Positions 35,510-44,453 of a DNA stretch of 64,000 nucleotides are shown in pieces. The notes beneath the pieces are model-generated. The model worked only from the letters and a program-made list of their open reading frames with translations. It was not told where the DNA came from and did not search any database. Position 1 is the first letter of the stretch; every line of letters starts with the position of its first letter. The DNA comes from Natronomonas halophila (GTDB taxonomy: Archaea; Halobacteriota; Halobacteria; Halobacteriales; Haloarculaceae), in contig NZ_CP058334.1 of the NCBI RefSeq assembly GCF_013391085.1, forward strand, positions 930,001 to 994,000, written 5' to 3'. A program made the position numbers and the translations under genes.

Positions 35510-35802
35510 CAGGAACCACCCTCCTCGTCCCGCTCGGCGAGCATGACGGCGCCGTCCAGCGCGGCGTCGAGGACGACGGCAATGGTGATGAAGGACACGA
35601 GGAAGCCTTCACCGGCGATGTCGCCCCCGGGAAGGTCGAACATCGTGTAGGCGAGGGACCTCGTCACCGACCCATCCCCGAAGCCGGCCGGCGACCCGAA
35701 GCCGGCGGTGAGGAAGACGGCGGCGAGGAAGCCGAACAACGCCACCGCCAGGATTCCGGCCACCTTGCTCGTTTCCGTATGGAGGCGGGGACGCGTCGTC
35801 AT
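35509..35802 (-). CDS. NADH-quinone oxidoreductase subunit J, second half
   Basis: A 97-residue protein corresponding to the C-terminal part of NuoJ: one helix near residues 15-35, a periplasm-side loop and a last helix (LVSFITIAVVLDAALDGAVML) ending in a charged tail. In most bacteria NuoJ is one protein; in haloarchaea it is commonly split into two adjacent genes, and here the two overlap by 4 nt (35799-35802, ATGA). It completes the J-K part of the membrane arm. A frameshift is unlikely because both pieces have proper starts. Confidence 0.85.
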   Translation of the reverse strand: MTTRPRLHTETSKVAGILAVALFGFLAAVFLTAGFGSPAGFGDGSVTRSLAYTMFDLPGGDIAGEGFLVSFITIAVVLDAALDGAVMLAERDEEGGS

Positions 35803-36080
35803 GCCGTCACCTCCTCGGTGTCGACGTCTTCATCCCGGCGGACTAACATGACGGCGAAGGTGATCAGGACGAGCACCCCACCGACATACACGAGTACCTG
35901 CATCGCCGCCAGGAACTCGGCGCTTAACATCACGTAGTGGACCGCGACGGACAGCAACGCTGCACCCAAAAGCAGCGCCGAATGCCACACGTCACGGACC
36001 AACACGACGCCCAAGCTCGCTCCGACCGTCACCAGAGCGAACAGGAGGAACGCCAGTGTCTCAAGCGGTACTACAGCCAT
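35799..36080 (-). CDS. NADH-quinone oxidoreductase subunit J, first half
   Basis: A 93-residue protein matching the first three helices of NuoJ, including the conserved MLSAEFLAAMQVLVYVGGVLVLITFAVM region (residues about 50-78), where the pi-bulge helix of subunit J lies. It is the first gene of the J1-J2-K-L-M-N unit. Upstream, the minus strand has an AT-rich ACATAAGGAAAT about 35-45 nt before the ATG, a possible promoter separating this unit from nuoA-I. Confidence 0.87.
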   Translation of the reverse strand: MAVVPLETLAFLLFALVTVGASLGVVLVRDVWHSALLLGAALLSVAVHYVMLSAEFLAAMQVLVYVGGVLVLITFAVMLVRRDEDVDTEEVTA

Positions 36081-36170
36081 TGTTTACCCCTGAAGCGGGG
36101 TACCCTTTGAAGATTTCCTTATGTAGTCGAAAACCGGGGGCAATCGGGGCCGATTCGGAGCCGAATCGGC

Positions 36171-36377
36171 CTATTCGTCGAGCAGTCCCATGTCTTCGGC
36201 GACGAAATCCGCGAGCTGGTCGAGCACGGCGGGGTCGACTTCGGCAATCTCCTCGCCATCGTGGAGTTGTTCGTTGTGGCGCGCGACCGCATCCTCGACG
36301 TCCTCGAACGGCACGCGCGTTCGGGTATCACACGCCGAACAGACCACGGGCACCTCGGGGAGTTCCTCGTCGCTCAT
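36171..36377 (-). CDS. Small acidic protein with a CxxC motif, inside the nuo cluster
   Basis: A 68-residue protein with an N-terminal CSAC motif (residues about 13-16), then an acidic, helical remainder (ARHNEQLHDGEEIAEVDP...VAEDMGLLDE). The single CxxC plus His-x5-His in the following helix could form one zinc site; with only two Cys it may not be a full ribbon. No named family recognised. It lies between nuoI/repeat C and nuoJ on the same strand. The frame is open to 36479, but ATG 36377 gives the family-like start MSDEELPEVP. Function unknown. Confidence 0.65.
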   Translation of the reverse strand: MSDEELPEVPVVCSACDTRTRVPFEDVEDAVARHNEQLHDGEEIAEVDPAVLDQLADFVAEDMGLLDE

Positions 36378-36490
36378 ACCCGTTGGGACGCCTGCAGCCC
36401 TAAAAACCGGCGCGGTTCCGAACGCGACAGGCACGGACTCGAAGTCAGGAACGCAGATGTCGGAAGCACGACTATCCACGGTGTTTCAGC

Positions 36491-36500
36491 CATTTAAATA
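36491..36500 (-). promoter_or_regulatory. TATA-like element downstream of repeat copy C
   Basis: The minus-strand TATTTAAATG immediately follows repeat C and would start transcription near 36470, upstream of the small CxxC gene and nuoJ. It may restart transcription after the repeat. The leader to 36377 would be about 90 nt, unusually long for this genome. Confidence 0.45.
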
Positions 36501-36659
36501 GAGATAGGAGAAGCATCCGCGAGCGCCCGAAGGGCGCGAGCGGTTCCGCCGCGCCGAACGAAGTGAGGCACGGGACCAAGGGCCGACCGTAGGGAGGCCC
36601 GCCGTGTCTTTTTCATGAACGTTTTTGCCGGCGCGCGAAGCGCGCCGTGCAAAAAGGTT
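36501..36659 (-). repeat. Structured intergenic repeat, copy C
   Basis: On the minus strand, four bases after the nuoI stop come the arms TTTTTGC and GCAAAAA (36622-36655) around GGCGCGC/GCGCGCC. Then follow ACGTTCATGAAAAAGACAC, GCCTCCCTACGGTCGGC, GCGGAACCGCTCGCGCCC with a hairpin, and CTCGCGGATGCTTCTCCTATC. It lacks the AATATGCGCGC block of copies A, B and D. Confidence 0.82.
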
Positions 36660-37121
36660 CTATTGGTAGTCCACTTCGCCTTCGCCTTCGTCGATCCACG
36701 CGCCGCGGTCGGGTTCGCGGGAGGCGAGGGGGTCGATGTCCTTGAACCAGGGAACGTTCTTGAGCTGTTCCTTGTTGTAGGCGAGTTCGTCCTTCGTGTC
36801 GGCGGTGAACTCGAAGTTCTGGGTCAGGAGGATGGCGTCGACGGGACAGACCTCCTCGCAGAGTCGGCAGTAGATACACTGGCCGATGTGGAGGTTGTAC
36901 TCCTCGCCGTTGCGCTGTTCGTCCGTGATAATCTGGATGGTGTCGTTCGGACAGACGTTCTCACACTGTCGGCACCAGATACAACGCTCCTGGCTGAACT
37001 TGTGGACGCCGCGGAACCGCGGGGAGACGTCGGGCGTCTCCTCGGGGTACTGGACGGTGAACTTCTCACCGTCGAGGGCGTGTTTCATCGTCGTTGCCAT
37101 CGATTTGAGCATTCCGATCAT
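36660..37121 (-). CDS. nuoI: NADH-quinone oxidoreductase subunit I (two 4Fe-4S clusters)
   Basis: A 153-residue ferredoxin-like subunit that carries electrons through clusters N6a and N6b. Motif 1 is CIWCRQCENVCP (Cys47, 50, 53, 57) and motif 2 CIYCRLCEEVCP (Cys82, 85, 88, 92). ATG 37121 is chosen; a longer frame to 37250 overlaps nuoH and has no family match. It follows nuoH with 2 nt between them. Its stop is followed almost at once by the hairpin repeat copy C, probably ending the nuoA-I message. Confidence 0.94.
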   Translation of the reverse strand: MIGMLKSMATTMKHALDGEKFTVQYPEETPDVSPRFRGVHKFSQERCIWCRQCENVCPNDTIQIITDEQRNGEEYNLHIGQCIYCRLCEEVCPVDAILLTQNFEFTADTKDELAYNKEQLKNVPWFKDIDPLASREPDRGAWIDEGEGEVDYQ

Positions 37122-37123
37122 GG

Positions 37124-38173
37124 TTAGGCGATCACCCCAACGATAACGGCGGTGAGGATGAGGTTCGCGAGTGCGAGGACCAACATCCCCTTCCAGCCGA
37201 TTTCGATGAGTTGGTCGATACGCAGGCGGGGCAGCGCCGACCGCGCCCACTGCGTGAACAGGAAGACGGCCCAGATCTTGATGATGAACCAGAGGATGCC
37301 GGGCAGGACGGGACCGGCCGGACCCCCGAGGAAGAGGGTCGTGATGATGGCCCCGCCGAGGAAGATGTGGATGAACTCCCCGAGGTAGACGAGCACGAAG
37401 TAGACGCTCGAATACTCGGTCTGGTAGCCGGCGACGATTTCGGTCGGCGCCTCCGGGATGTCGAAGGGGTTACGACCGACTTCCATCAGGTTCGCGATCA
37501 TGAACAGCACGAACGCGAACGGGTTGACGAAGGCATACCAGGACGGAATCGCGACGCCGCCGACCGAGACGAGCGTCTCGGCCTGTGCGGCGACGATTTC
37601 GCTCATCTGGAGCGAGCCGGCGAACAGCACCACGGAGGCGGCGATGAGCACGAGCGGAATCTCGTAGGCGAGGTTCTGGGCCACCGCGCGCAGGCCGCCG
37701 AGGAACGAGAACTTGTTGTTCGATGCGTAGCCGGCCATCACCAGCGCCAGGGAGGCGATGGAGGCGACGGCGAAGACGTACACCAGGCCGGTTTCGGGGT
37801 CGGCCAGATGAATGCCGTTGCCCATCGGGATGACGGCGAAGCCGAGCAGCGCGGACCACGCCAGAAGCAGCGGTGCGATGTCCCACGCGGGACGGTCGAC
37901 ACCTTCGGGAACGATGAGTTCCTTCGACAGCAGGCGGAGGGCGTCGGCCACGATAATGAGCAACCCGGCAGGGCCGTGACGATTGACCGCATAGCGGTCG
38001 GTGAAGGCGGCGGTGATCTTCCGTTTGGCCCACGGTCCGGCGATAGCGGTCATCGTCAGCATGAGCGTGCCGACGAGCGCCGCACCGATGATGGCCGCGA
38101 CGAACTCGCCGAGCGTCCCGCCGAGACCCAGCAGGTCGGCGATGGTCTCGGGAAGCGGTGCCGTCTGCAGCAT
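37124..38173 (-). CDS. nuoH: NADH-quinone oxidoreductase subunit H
   Basis: A 349-residue membrane subunit with eight to nine helices at the junction of the membrane and peripheral arms, lining the quinone site. Conserved segments: GPAGLLIIVADALRLLSKE, FDIPEAPTEIVAGYQTEYSS with its acidic residues, and WARSALPRLRIDQLIEIGWK at the end. Its start overlaps the nuoCD stop by 1 nt. Confidence 0.95.
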   Translation of the reverse strand: MLQTAPLPETIADLLGLGGTLGEFVAAIIGAALVGTLMLTMTAIAGPWAKRKITAAFTDRYAVNRHGPAGLLIIVADALRLLSKELIVPEGVDRPAWDIAPLLLAWSALLGFAVIPMGNGIHLADPETGLVYVFAVASIASLALVMAGYASNNKFSFLGGLRAVAQNLAYEIPLVLIAASVVLFAGSLQMSEIVAAQAETLVSVGGVAIPSWYAFVNPFAFVLFMIANLMEVGRNPFDIPEAPTEIVAGYQTEYSSVYFVLVYLGEFIHIFLGGAIITTLFLGGPAGPVLPGILWFIIKIWAVFLFTQWARSALPRLRIDQLIEIGWKGMLVLALANLILTAVIVGVIA

Positions 38174-39858
38174 CAGCGGTCCACCTCCCCGAGGACGATG
38201 TCGAGGCTGCCGAGCGACGCGATGAGGTCGGGGATGTACTCGCCTTCGGACATCTCACGCAGCGTGTGCAGGTTACAGAAGCACGGGCTGCGAATCTTGA
38301 ACCGGGCGGGTTTGTCGGTGCCGTCCGAGCGCATGTAGATGCCGAGTTCGCCCTTGGCGGCCTCGACGCCGCGGTAGATTTCGGTATCGGGGTCGGGCTT
38401 GAGCGTCCGCGGGACGTTGGCCTGAATGTTCCGCTCGTCTTCCGGCCACTCTTCGAGCAGGTCGACACACTGCTCGATGATTTTCGCGGATTCCTCGACC
38501 TCGCGTAGACGGACGAGGACGCGGCTGTAGTTGTCACAGCCGTCCTCGGTGACGACGTCCCAATCGAGTTCGTCGTAGTAGCCGTAGGGGTCGTCACGGC
38601 GCAGGTCGATGTCGATGCCCGAACCGCGGGCGACCGGACCCGTGGCGCCGTACTGCTTGGCGACTTCCGGCGGAAGCTCGCCGGTGTTGACACACCGGAC
38701 CTGGAAGATCTCGTTGGAGGTGACCAGGTTGTGGTACTCCTTCATCTTCTCCGGCAGGTCGTCGAGGAAGTCGCGGGTCTTCTCGAAGAAGTCCTCGCGG
38801 GGTTCCGGAATGTCCCAGGCGACCCCGCCGAGGCGGAGGTAGTTGAACATCAGCCGCTGGCCGGTGAGGTCTTCGAGGATGTCCTGAACGACTTCACGGT
38901 CGCGGAACGCGTACTGGAAGGTCGCGGTGAAGTCGCCGAAGACGTCCAGACAGAAGGTACCGAGCGCGAGCATGTGGCTCGCGATACGGCACAGTTCCGC
39001 GGACATGGTGCGGATGACCTGTGCGTACTCGGGTACCTCGATGTCCGCCATGTCCTCGGCCGCGCGGGCGTAGGCCCACTCGTTGAGGATGCCGGCCGAG
39101 ACGTAGTCCCAGCGGTCCGGGTACGGCATAATCTGGTGCCGATAGGTTCCCTGCTGGCACATCTGCTCCTCACAGCGGTGCAGGTAGCCGATGTCGGGTT
39201 CGACGTCGACGATCTGCTCGCCGTCCAGCACCGTCTCGACGTGGAGCACGCCGTGGGTCGCCGGGTGGTGCGGGCCGACGTTGATGAACATCGTGTCGGA
39301 CTCGTCGCCACCGCCGCGCTGGTCCTCTTCGAGCGGGTTGGCGTTCTCACGGAACGGGACGACCTGCGGTTTCTCGGGGTTGTAGTCCTTCCCGAGGGGG
39401 TGGCCCTGCCACGTCTCCGGCAGGAGGATCCGGCGCAGGTCGGGGTGGTCGTCGTACTCGATGCCGACGAGGTCGTAGGCCTCACGCTCGTGCCAGTCGG
39501 CGGTCCGGTAGACGGCTTCGCCGGATTCCGAGACGGGCTCGTCGTGGGAGGTGGGGACGACGACGCCGACCTCGTGGGCCGGGTTGTCGTACTTCTTCAG
39601 GTGGTAAATCGATTCGTAGCGGTCGTCGTACTCCTGGGCGGTGACACACGAGAGGTAATCGAAGCCTGCCTCGTCGCGGAGCGTGAAGAGTGCGTCCTGT
39701 ACCTCGTCGGGTCGAACGACGAAGGCGGGCGCGTTGACGTGCTCCTCGCGGTCGATGACCGTGTCACCGAGCAGGGCTTCCAGTTCCGCGTAGTCGACCT
39801 CGCCATCGTCCGTAACCCCGAGTTCGGGTTCGTCGGGGCGTTTCTTCTCGATGCTCAT
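38173..39858 (-). CDS. nuoCD: NADH-quinone oxidoreductase fused subunits C and D
   Basis: A 561-residue fusion: NuoC-like 30-kDa domain (to about residue 180, with the signature ending [25 protein letters not shown]) and the 49-kDa NuoD domain (from about 190). NuoD motifs are [13 protein letters not shown] with the quinone-site His, and the C-terminal [11 protein letters not shown]. The fusion is common in some bacteria and in haloarchaea. ATG 39858 (MSIEKKRP) is preferred to GTG 39867. It sits 79 nt after nuoB; this intergenic stretch holds a small hairpin (around 39898-39915) but no gene. Confidence 0.93.
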   Translation of the reverse strand: MSIEKKRPDEPELGVTDDGEVDYAELEALLGDTVIDREEHVNAPAFVVRPDEVQDALFTLRDEAGFDYLSCVTAQEYDDRYESIYHLKKYDNPAHEVGVVVPTSHDEPVSESGEAVYRTADWHEREAYDLVGIEYDDHPDLRRILLPETWQGHPLGKDYNPEKPQVVPFRENANPLEEDQRGGGDESDTMFINVGPHHPATHGVLHVETVLDGEQIVDVEPDIGYLHRCEEQMCQQGTYRHQIMPYPDRWDYVSAGILNEWAYARAAEDMADIEVPEYAQVIRTMSAELCRIASHMLALGTFCLDVFGDFTATFQYAFRDREVVQDILEDLTGQRLMFNYLRLGGVAWDIPEPREDFFEKTRDFLDDLPEKMKEYHNLVTSNEIFQVRCVNTGELPPEVAKQYGATGPVARGSGIDIDLRRDDPYGYYDELDWDVVTEDGCDNYSRVLVRLREVEESAKIIEQCVDLLEEWPEDERNIQANVPRTLKPDPDTEIYRGVEAAKGELGIYMRSDGTDKPARFKIRSPCFCNLHTLREMSEGEYIPDLIASLGSLDIVLGEVDR

Positions 39859-39937
39859 GCGAGACACCCCCGGTGTCGAGCATGAGTAGATGAGTCGCAG
39901 CCCGCGCAGCGAAGCGAGCAGGAACGTCTTATCGTAC

Positions 39938-40624
39938 TCATGGCGAGTTAGCCCAGTTGTAGCGCATGACGAGGTCTTCCTCGTCGATTTCGTCTGCGAG
40001 ATGCTGTACGAGTTCGTCCGAGTCGAGGTCGCCGAACTCCTCGAGTTCGTAGGGCTTGACCGTCACCGGCGACGTCTCGCCGTTGGCGACGCGCTCCTGC
40101 AGTTTGGCGATTCCGTAGATCAGCGCCTCGGGACGGGGCGGACAGCCAGGCACGTGGATGTCGACCGGGATGACCTCCTCGGCGCCCTTGATGACGTTGT
40201 AGCCCTCCTGGAAGGGGCCGCCGGAGATGGTACACGAACCCATTCCGATGACGAACTTGGGTTCGGCCATCTGGTCGTAGACTCGTTTCATCCGCGGGGC
40301 GAACTTCGAGACGATGGTCCCCGGGACGATGATGACGTCGGCCTGTCGCGGCGAGGCCCGCGGCACACCCGCGCCGAAGCGGTCGACGTCGTGCTTGATG
40401 GCGTAGGTGTGAATCATCTCGATGCTGCAGCACGCAATACCGAACTGCAGCATGAACATGGACGAGCCCCGGACCCAGTTCATGAACTTGTCGAACTTCG
40501 TGAGGATGAACGGCGAGGAGCCGAACGCCTCGCGAAGTTTCGAATTGAACCGGCTGTCGACGCCTTCGCCCATCCGGGCTTCCTGCGTCGAGACTGTGTC
40601 GTGGATTTCCTGTTCGCTACTCAT
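39938..40624 (-). CDS. nuoB: NADH-quinone oxidoreductase subunit B (cluster N2)
   Basis: A 228-residue subunit carrying the terminal 4Fe-4S cluster N2 that reduces quinone. The ligands are the tandem Cys65-Cys66 in GIACCSIEM, Cys131 in GSCTISGG and Cys161 in [11 protein letters not shown]. The N-terminal 45 residues and C-terminal acidic tail are haloarchaeal additions. It overlaps nuoA by 4 nt. Confidence 0.95.
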   Translation of the reverse strand: MSSEQEIHDTVSTQEARMGEGVDSRFNSKLREAFGSSPFILTKFDKFMNWVRGSSMFMLQFGIACCSIEMIHTYAIKHDVDRFGAGVPRASPRQADVIIVPGTIVSKFAPRMKRVYDQMAEPKFVIGMGSCTISGGPFQEGYNVIKGAEEVIPVDIHVPGCPPRPEALIYGIAKLQERVANGETSPVTVKPYELEEFGDLDSDELVQHLADEIDEEDLVMRYNWANSP

Positions 40625-41025
40625 AGTTCACTCTTGATTTCCGCACGCTCGCTTTTGACCCAGCGAACGGCACCGTTGCGCCACGCCCATCCGAGTCCGA
40701 TGATGAGGATTGCGAGGAAGACGAGCATCGGCGCCAGTACCGAATTCAGACCATGCTGGGCTACTGCGTCGTTGTAGATGAGTGCCCACGGGAAGATGAG
40801 CACCGTCTCGATGTCGAAGACGACGAACAGCAGCGCCACCATGTAGTACTGGATGTTGAACCGAATGCGCGTCGAGCCCGTCGGTACCTCACCGGACTCG
40901 TAGATGGCACGCTTACCTTGCTCGGGAACGCTGGGGCGGAGGAGACTCGAGATTGCGATCATCGAGAGGGGAATCGCGAGCCCCACCAGCGCCAGCGCAC
41001 CGACAGCGATCCATGGATTGCTCAT
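40621..41025 (-). CDS. nuoA: NADH-quinone oxidoreductase subunit A
   Basis: A 134-residue, three-helix subunit. The loop between helices 1 and 2 carries the KRAIYESGEVPTGSTR form of the family's YECG-like segment (here Ser replaces Cys), and FVVFDIETVLIFPWA carries the conserved membrane Asp-Glu. It is the first gene of the nuoA-B-CD-H-I unit, with a TATA-like element at 41062-41069. Confidence 0.93.
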   Translation of the reverse strand: MSNPWIAVGALALVGLAIPLSMIAISSLLRPSVPEQGKRAIYESGEVPTGSTRIRFNIQYYMVALLFVVFDIETVLIFPWALIYNDAVAQHGLNSVLAPMLVFLAILIIGLGWAWRNGAVRWVKSERAEIKSEL

Positions 41026-41061
41026 CGCGTCTGTATCGTATGACGGTTAGAAGCAACCCTA

Positions 41062-41069
41062 CATAAGAG
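41062..41069 (-). promoter_or_regulatory. TATA-like promoter of the nuo operon
   Basis: Minus-strand CTCTTATG lies about 40 nt before the nuoA ATG, giving an expected start site near 41040. No other good TATA element lies between nuoA and purE. Confidence 0.45.
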
Positions 41070-41171
41070 TTGATTTACGCCGCGGGACGCCCTTATGTGC
41101 TATCGCGCGGTTCCCCGGGCGTTCGCCGGCCTCAGTTTTGCCTGTTTATAAAAGGTGACGCCGACCACATC

Positions 41172-41795
41172 TCAGTCGCGACTCGCGCGGAACGTCTCGG
41201 TCCCCTTCTCGTGGAGTTCACGCGATACCTCGCCGACGCCGTCCTGCAGGGAATCGTGGTACTCGTCCAGACGCTCTTCCAGTTCGGGATGGGCGCGCGC
41301 GAGAACCTGCGTCGCCGAGAGCGCGGCGTTGAACGACTTGCCAGCGTCAACGGCAACGATTGGCGCACCCGTCGGCATCCCGATGACCGAATCGACCGAT
41401 TTCTCTTGGACGGGAACACCGACCACCGGAATCGGATAGGCGATAGAAGCCGTCATATTCGGCAGGTCGGCGGACTTGCCGCCCGCGCCAGCGATGATGA
41501 CGTCGAGACCGCGCTCGCGGGCCGTCTCGCCGTAGACGTACATGAGTTCGGGCGTCCGGTGGGCCGAGACGACGAAGGTTTCGAAGGTAAAGCGGCTCTC
41601 GGGTGGGTCGTCGTAGTCGGTGACCTCCTCGAAGCCGAGTTCGGTCAGCGCCTCGTAGGCGCCGTACATGGTGTCGAGGTCCGAATCCGACCCCATGATG
41701 ATGCCGACGTCCGGCGTATCCTCGGGGTCGCGGTCGGTTTCGGCCTCCGCCTCCAGCAGGTCGATGAGGTCCTGCACCTCCTCGGAACGGGTCAT
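41172..41795 (-). CDS. purE: N5-carboxyaminoimidazole ribonucleotide mutase
   Basis: A 207-residue class I PurE, step 6b of purine synthesis: moves the carboxylate of N5-CAIR to C4. Conserved: GIIMGSDSDLD (catalytic Ser), FVVSAHRTPELM (catalytic His), IAGAGGKSADLPNM and GVPVQ. The N-terminal 30 residues and C-terminal tail are longer than in E. coli (about 169 aa). It lies 49 nt downstream of purK on the same strand. Confidence 0.94.
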   Translation of the reverse strand: MTRSEEVQDLIDLLEAEAETDRDPEDTPDVGIIMGSDSDLDTMYGAYEALTELGFEEVTDYDDPPESRFTFETFVVSAHRTPELMYVYGETARERGLDVIIAGAGGKSADLPNMTASIAYPIPVVGVPVQEKSVDSVIGMPTGAPIVAVDAGKSFNAALSATQVLARAHPELEERLDEYHDSLQDGVGEVSRELHEKGTETFRASRD

Positions 41796-41844
41796 ATGGG
41801 GGATACCGCAGGGCCGGCGCTTTGGCGTTGTGGTTGCGACAGCG

Positions 41845-42999
41845 CTATTCGAAGGTCAACCCATCGCGCAACTCGCGAGCGCGGGCCAGCAGGCCCTCGC
41901 AGTCGGCCGCCTCGTCGTCGACTAGCGTCACGTGGCCCATCTTCCGGAGCGGGCGTACCTCGCGCTTGCCGTACCAGTGCAGGGCAGCGCCGTGGGCTTC
42001 CAGCACCGATTGGGTCCCGGACAGCGAGGCGATTTCGGATTCGTCGACGTCCCCGAGGATGTTCGTCGTCACCGTTGGACAGCGGCGTTCCGCGGCGCCG
42101 AGGGGCCATCCAAGTACCGCGCGAACGTGCTGTTCGAACTGGGAGGTGAGTGCACCCTCGATGGTCCAATGACCGGAGTTGTGGGGTCGGGGAGCGATCT
42201 CGTTGACCAGAATCTCGCCGTCCTCGGTTTCGAACATCTCGATACCGTAGACGCCGCGACCCTCCAGCACGTCGAGGACGTCGAAGGCCACCTCTCGCGC
42301 ACGCGAGCGAACCGACGTATCGGTGCGGGCAGGACAGGCCGTTTCTCGGAGGATTTCCTCCTCGTGAATCGTCTCGGTGACCGGATACGCACGAACCTCG
42401 TCGTCGCCGCGGACGCCCATGACGGCCAACTCGCGTTCGAAATCGACCAGTTCCTCGGCGAGGGCCGCCCCGCCGACCGCCGCAAGCGCGTCCTCGGCCT
42501 CGTCCGGCCCCTCGACGGGCAGGTTTCCGCGGCCGTCGTAGCCGCCCTCGCGGGCCTTGAGCATCAGGGGCCAGTCCAGTTCCTCGCCCGCCGCGAGGAG
42601 GTCGTCCTCGCCGTCGACCTGTCGGTATTCGGGCAGCGGAATCCCGGCGTCGTCGAGCGCCCGGTTCTGGACGAGTTTGTCCTGAATCGTCCGGAGGGTG
42701 TCGGGGTCGGGATGGACCGGCGTGTCCGTCTCCTCGCTGACCCGCTCCATCTCGTCGGGGTCCGCGAGTTCGATTTCGAAGGTGAGGACGTCGACCCGTT
42801 CGGCCAACTCCCGAATCGCGTCGTAGTCGTCGAAGTCACCGACGATTTGGTCGCGGACGACCGGCGCCGCCGGGCAGTCGGGCGTCGGGTCCGAAACGAC
42901 CAACTCCACGCCGAGGGGGCCCGCGGCCTCGCCCATCATCCGTCCCAACTGGCCGCCGCCGACGACACCGAGCGTCGCCGCTGGCGTACTGTGTTCCAT
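41845..42999 (-). CDS. purK: N5-carboxyaminoimidazole ribonucleotide synthase
   Basis: A 384-residue ATP-grasp enzyme that carboxylates AIR with bicarbonate and ATP, supplying PurE. N-terminal GVVGGGQLGRMM is the family's preATP-grasp motif; LMLKAREGGYDGRGNLPV binds ATP; VYGIEMFETEDGEILVNEIAPRPHNSGHWT carries the metal ligands. It is the first gene of the purK-purE unit, divergent from the GNAT gene over a 116-nt region. Confidence 0.94.
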   Translation of the reverse strand: MEHSTPAATLGVVGGGQLGRMMGEAAGPLGVELVVSDPTPDCPAAPVVRDQIVGDFDDYDAIRELAERVDVLTFEIELADPDEMERVSEETDTPVHPDPDTLRTIQDKLVQNRALDDAGIPLPEYRQVDGEDDLLAAGEELDWPLMLKAREGGYDGRGNLPVEGPDEAEDALAAVGGAALAEELVDFERELAVMGVRGDDEVRAYPVTETIHEEEILRETACPARTDTSVRSRAREVAFDVLDVLEGRGVYGIEMFETEDGEILVNEIAPRPHNSGHWTIEGALTSQFEQHVRAVLGWPLGAAERRCPTVTTNILGDVDESEIASLSGTQSVLEAHGAALHWYGKREVRPLRKMGHVTLVDDEAADCEGLLARARELRDGLTFE

Positions 43000-43115
43000 G
43001 TGCGTGGTTCCTTCCTCCCCTCCCGATAAGGTTTCTATTCATAGACGTGCTCTTCGTGTTGTACGTCAACAACCACCAAGTTTCAAGCCGTTGGCGACCA
43101 AACGTCAGGGGAGCC

Positions 43116-43847
43116 ATGACCGAACAGCGACCGACCTTCGAGACGCGGGACCGCGAGCGAATCTACGAGTTCGTCGACGAGCACGGGGAGGCGACCTTCG
43201 AGGAGTTGGTCGACGCGAACCTGCTGACCGACCCTGACCGCTACCAGCAGTTGATCGCGGTCATGAAACGCGACGGCTTGCTGGAGGAAGACGGCGGAAC
43301 ACTCCGTCCCGCCATGGATGCCGGCATCGAGGAGACACATCACCTCGACGGCACCGAGGTAACCATTCGACCGGCGCGTCAGGAGGACATTTCCGGCATC
43401 ATCGGCGTAATGAAACAGATCGCGGGCGAGAAACGCTACATCGTCGCCGAGGACGTCGCGCGGGAGTTGGCCGCCGACAGCGCGCTGATGCGTGGGGACC
43501 TCGAGGACCGGCGCTTCTTCGTCGCGACCATCGATGACGAGGTCGTCGGGGGGTGTGGCGTCGAGCGCCCGCAACTCGAAAAACTCGCCCACACCGCGGA
43601 ACTGACCCTCGGTATCCTCGAGGAATACCGCGGCGAGGATATCGGCAGCCACCTTCTCCAGCGGGCGATGTCGTGGGCGAAAAAGGAGGACTTCCACAAG
43701 GTGTACAACAGCGTGCCGTCGACCAACATCCCCGGCATCGAATTCCTCGAAGACCACGGCTGGGACACCGAGGCCATCCGCCGAAACCACTACCGAATCG
43801 ACGGCGAGTTCGTCGACGAAGTGATGATGGCCTACCGGATGAATTGA
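43116..43847 (+). CDS. GNAT N-acetyltransferase with N-terminal winged-helix-like domain
   Basis: A 243-residue protein. Residues 1-70 look like a small helix-turn-helix (DRERIYEFVDEHGEATFEELV...LIAVMKRDGLLEE), then a GNAT domain starting EVTIRPARQEDISGII. Acetyl-CoA motif A is ELTLGILEEYRGEDIGSHLLQRAM, with EYRGEDIG as the Q/RxxGxG/A variant, and YNSVPSTNIPGIEFLEDHGW is motif B. The substrate is unknown; Lys acetylation of a protein is possible. ATG 43116 is used because the upstream extension overlaps the purK promoter region. Confidence 0.85.
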   Translation: MTEQRPTFETRDRERIYEFVDEHGEATFEELVDANLLTDPDRYQQLIAVMKRDGLLEEDGGTLRPAMDAGIEETHHLDGTEVTIRPARQEDISGIIGVMKQIAGEKRYIVAEDVARELAADSALMRGDLEDRRFFVATIDDEVVGGCGVERPQLEKLAHTAELTLGILEEYRGEDIGSHLLQRAMSWAKKEDFHKVYNSVPSTNIPGIEFLEDHGWDTEAIRRNHYRIDGEFVDEVMMAYRMN

Positions 43848-43894
43848 GGCCACTTAGAGGCCCCATTTTTATAGCTCAACGAAACAGGAACGGT

Positions 43895-43999
43895 CGAGTA
43901 GCATCCGCGAGCGCGCCGGAGGCGCTCGAAGTCCGGTAGCGCGCATATTTTCCCATGTTTTTGCCGGAGCGTCACAGGCGCTCCGTGCAAAAAGTGGGG
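43895..43999 (-). repeat. Structured intergenic repeat, copy D (short)
   Basis: Minus strand: CACTTTTTGC, stem GGAGCG/CGCTCC, then GCAAAAA (hairpin 43958-43993), ATGGGAAAATATGCGCGC, then GAGCGCC/GGCGCGCTCGCGGATGCTACTCG. It lies between the GNAT stop (43847) and the ribH promoter and is the shortest of the five copies. Confidence 0.82.
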
Positions 44000-44010
44000 T
44001 TGTTCCGGCA

Positions 44011-44020
44011 CTTCTTTTAC
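44011..44020 (+). promoter_or_regulatory. TATA-like element for ribH
   Basis: CTTCTTTTAC is centred about 27 nt before the ATG at 44043, so ribH is probably leaderless. It begins 11 nt after repeat copy D ends. Confidence 0.5.
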
Positions 44021-44042
44021 CGGCCGTCGCCCACCGTCGGGT

Positions 44043-44453
44043 ATGGTAGCGCTCGGGCTGGTGGTCGCGCAGTTCAACAAAGAGCGGCCGATTACCCACG
44101 AGATGGAAGAGTGTGGACGGGAGGCGGCCGCCGACGCCGGCGCCGACATCGTCGAGACCATCGAGGTCCCGGGGGCGTACGACACGCCGCTGGCCGCGGA
44201 CCGGCTGGCGCGGCGCGACGATATCGACGCCGTGGCCGTCCTCGGGGCGATTATCACCGGCGACACCGACCACGACCAGGTCATCGCCGACGCCGCGGCA
44301 CAGGGGCTGACCGATGTCTCGCTGGAGCGGGATACGCCCGTGGCCTTCGGCGTCATCGGCCCCGGGATGAGTCAGGCCGAAGCCGAGGAACGCATCGACT
44401 ACGGTGCGACCACCGTCGAGAGCGCTATTGAACTCGCCGAGGAACTACAATGA
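44043..44453 (+). CDS. ribH: 6,7-dimethyl-8-ribityllumazine synthase
   Basis: A 136-residue lumazine synthase, penultimate step of riboflavin synthesis (condenses the pyrimidinedione with dihydroxybutanone phosphate). Conserved: FNKERPITHEM (N-terminal binding site), VPGAYDTPLAA, GAIITGDTDHDQV with the catalytic His, and PVAFGVIGPGMSQAEAEERI. This is the short archaeal form. Its stop overlaps the next ATG (ATGA), coupling it to the aminotransferase. Confidence 0.93.
   Translation: MVALGLVVAQFNKERPITHEMEECGREAAADAGADIVETIEVPGAYDTPLAADRLARRDDIDAVAVLGAIITGDTDHDQVIADAAAQGLTDVSLERDTPVAFGVIGPGMSQAEAEERIDYGATTVESAIELAEELQ

Noticed and set aside
35509-36080. A frameshift in nuoJ, which is in two pieces
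   Set aside because: Both pieces have their own start codons and a normal ATGA overlap, and a split nuoJ is usual in haloarchaea.
36501-36659. A CRISPR-like array from repeated hairpins
   Set aside because: There are no regularly spaced direct repeats with unique spacers and no cas genes in the window.
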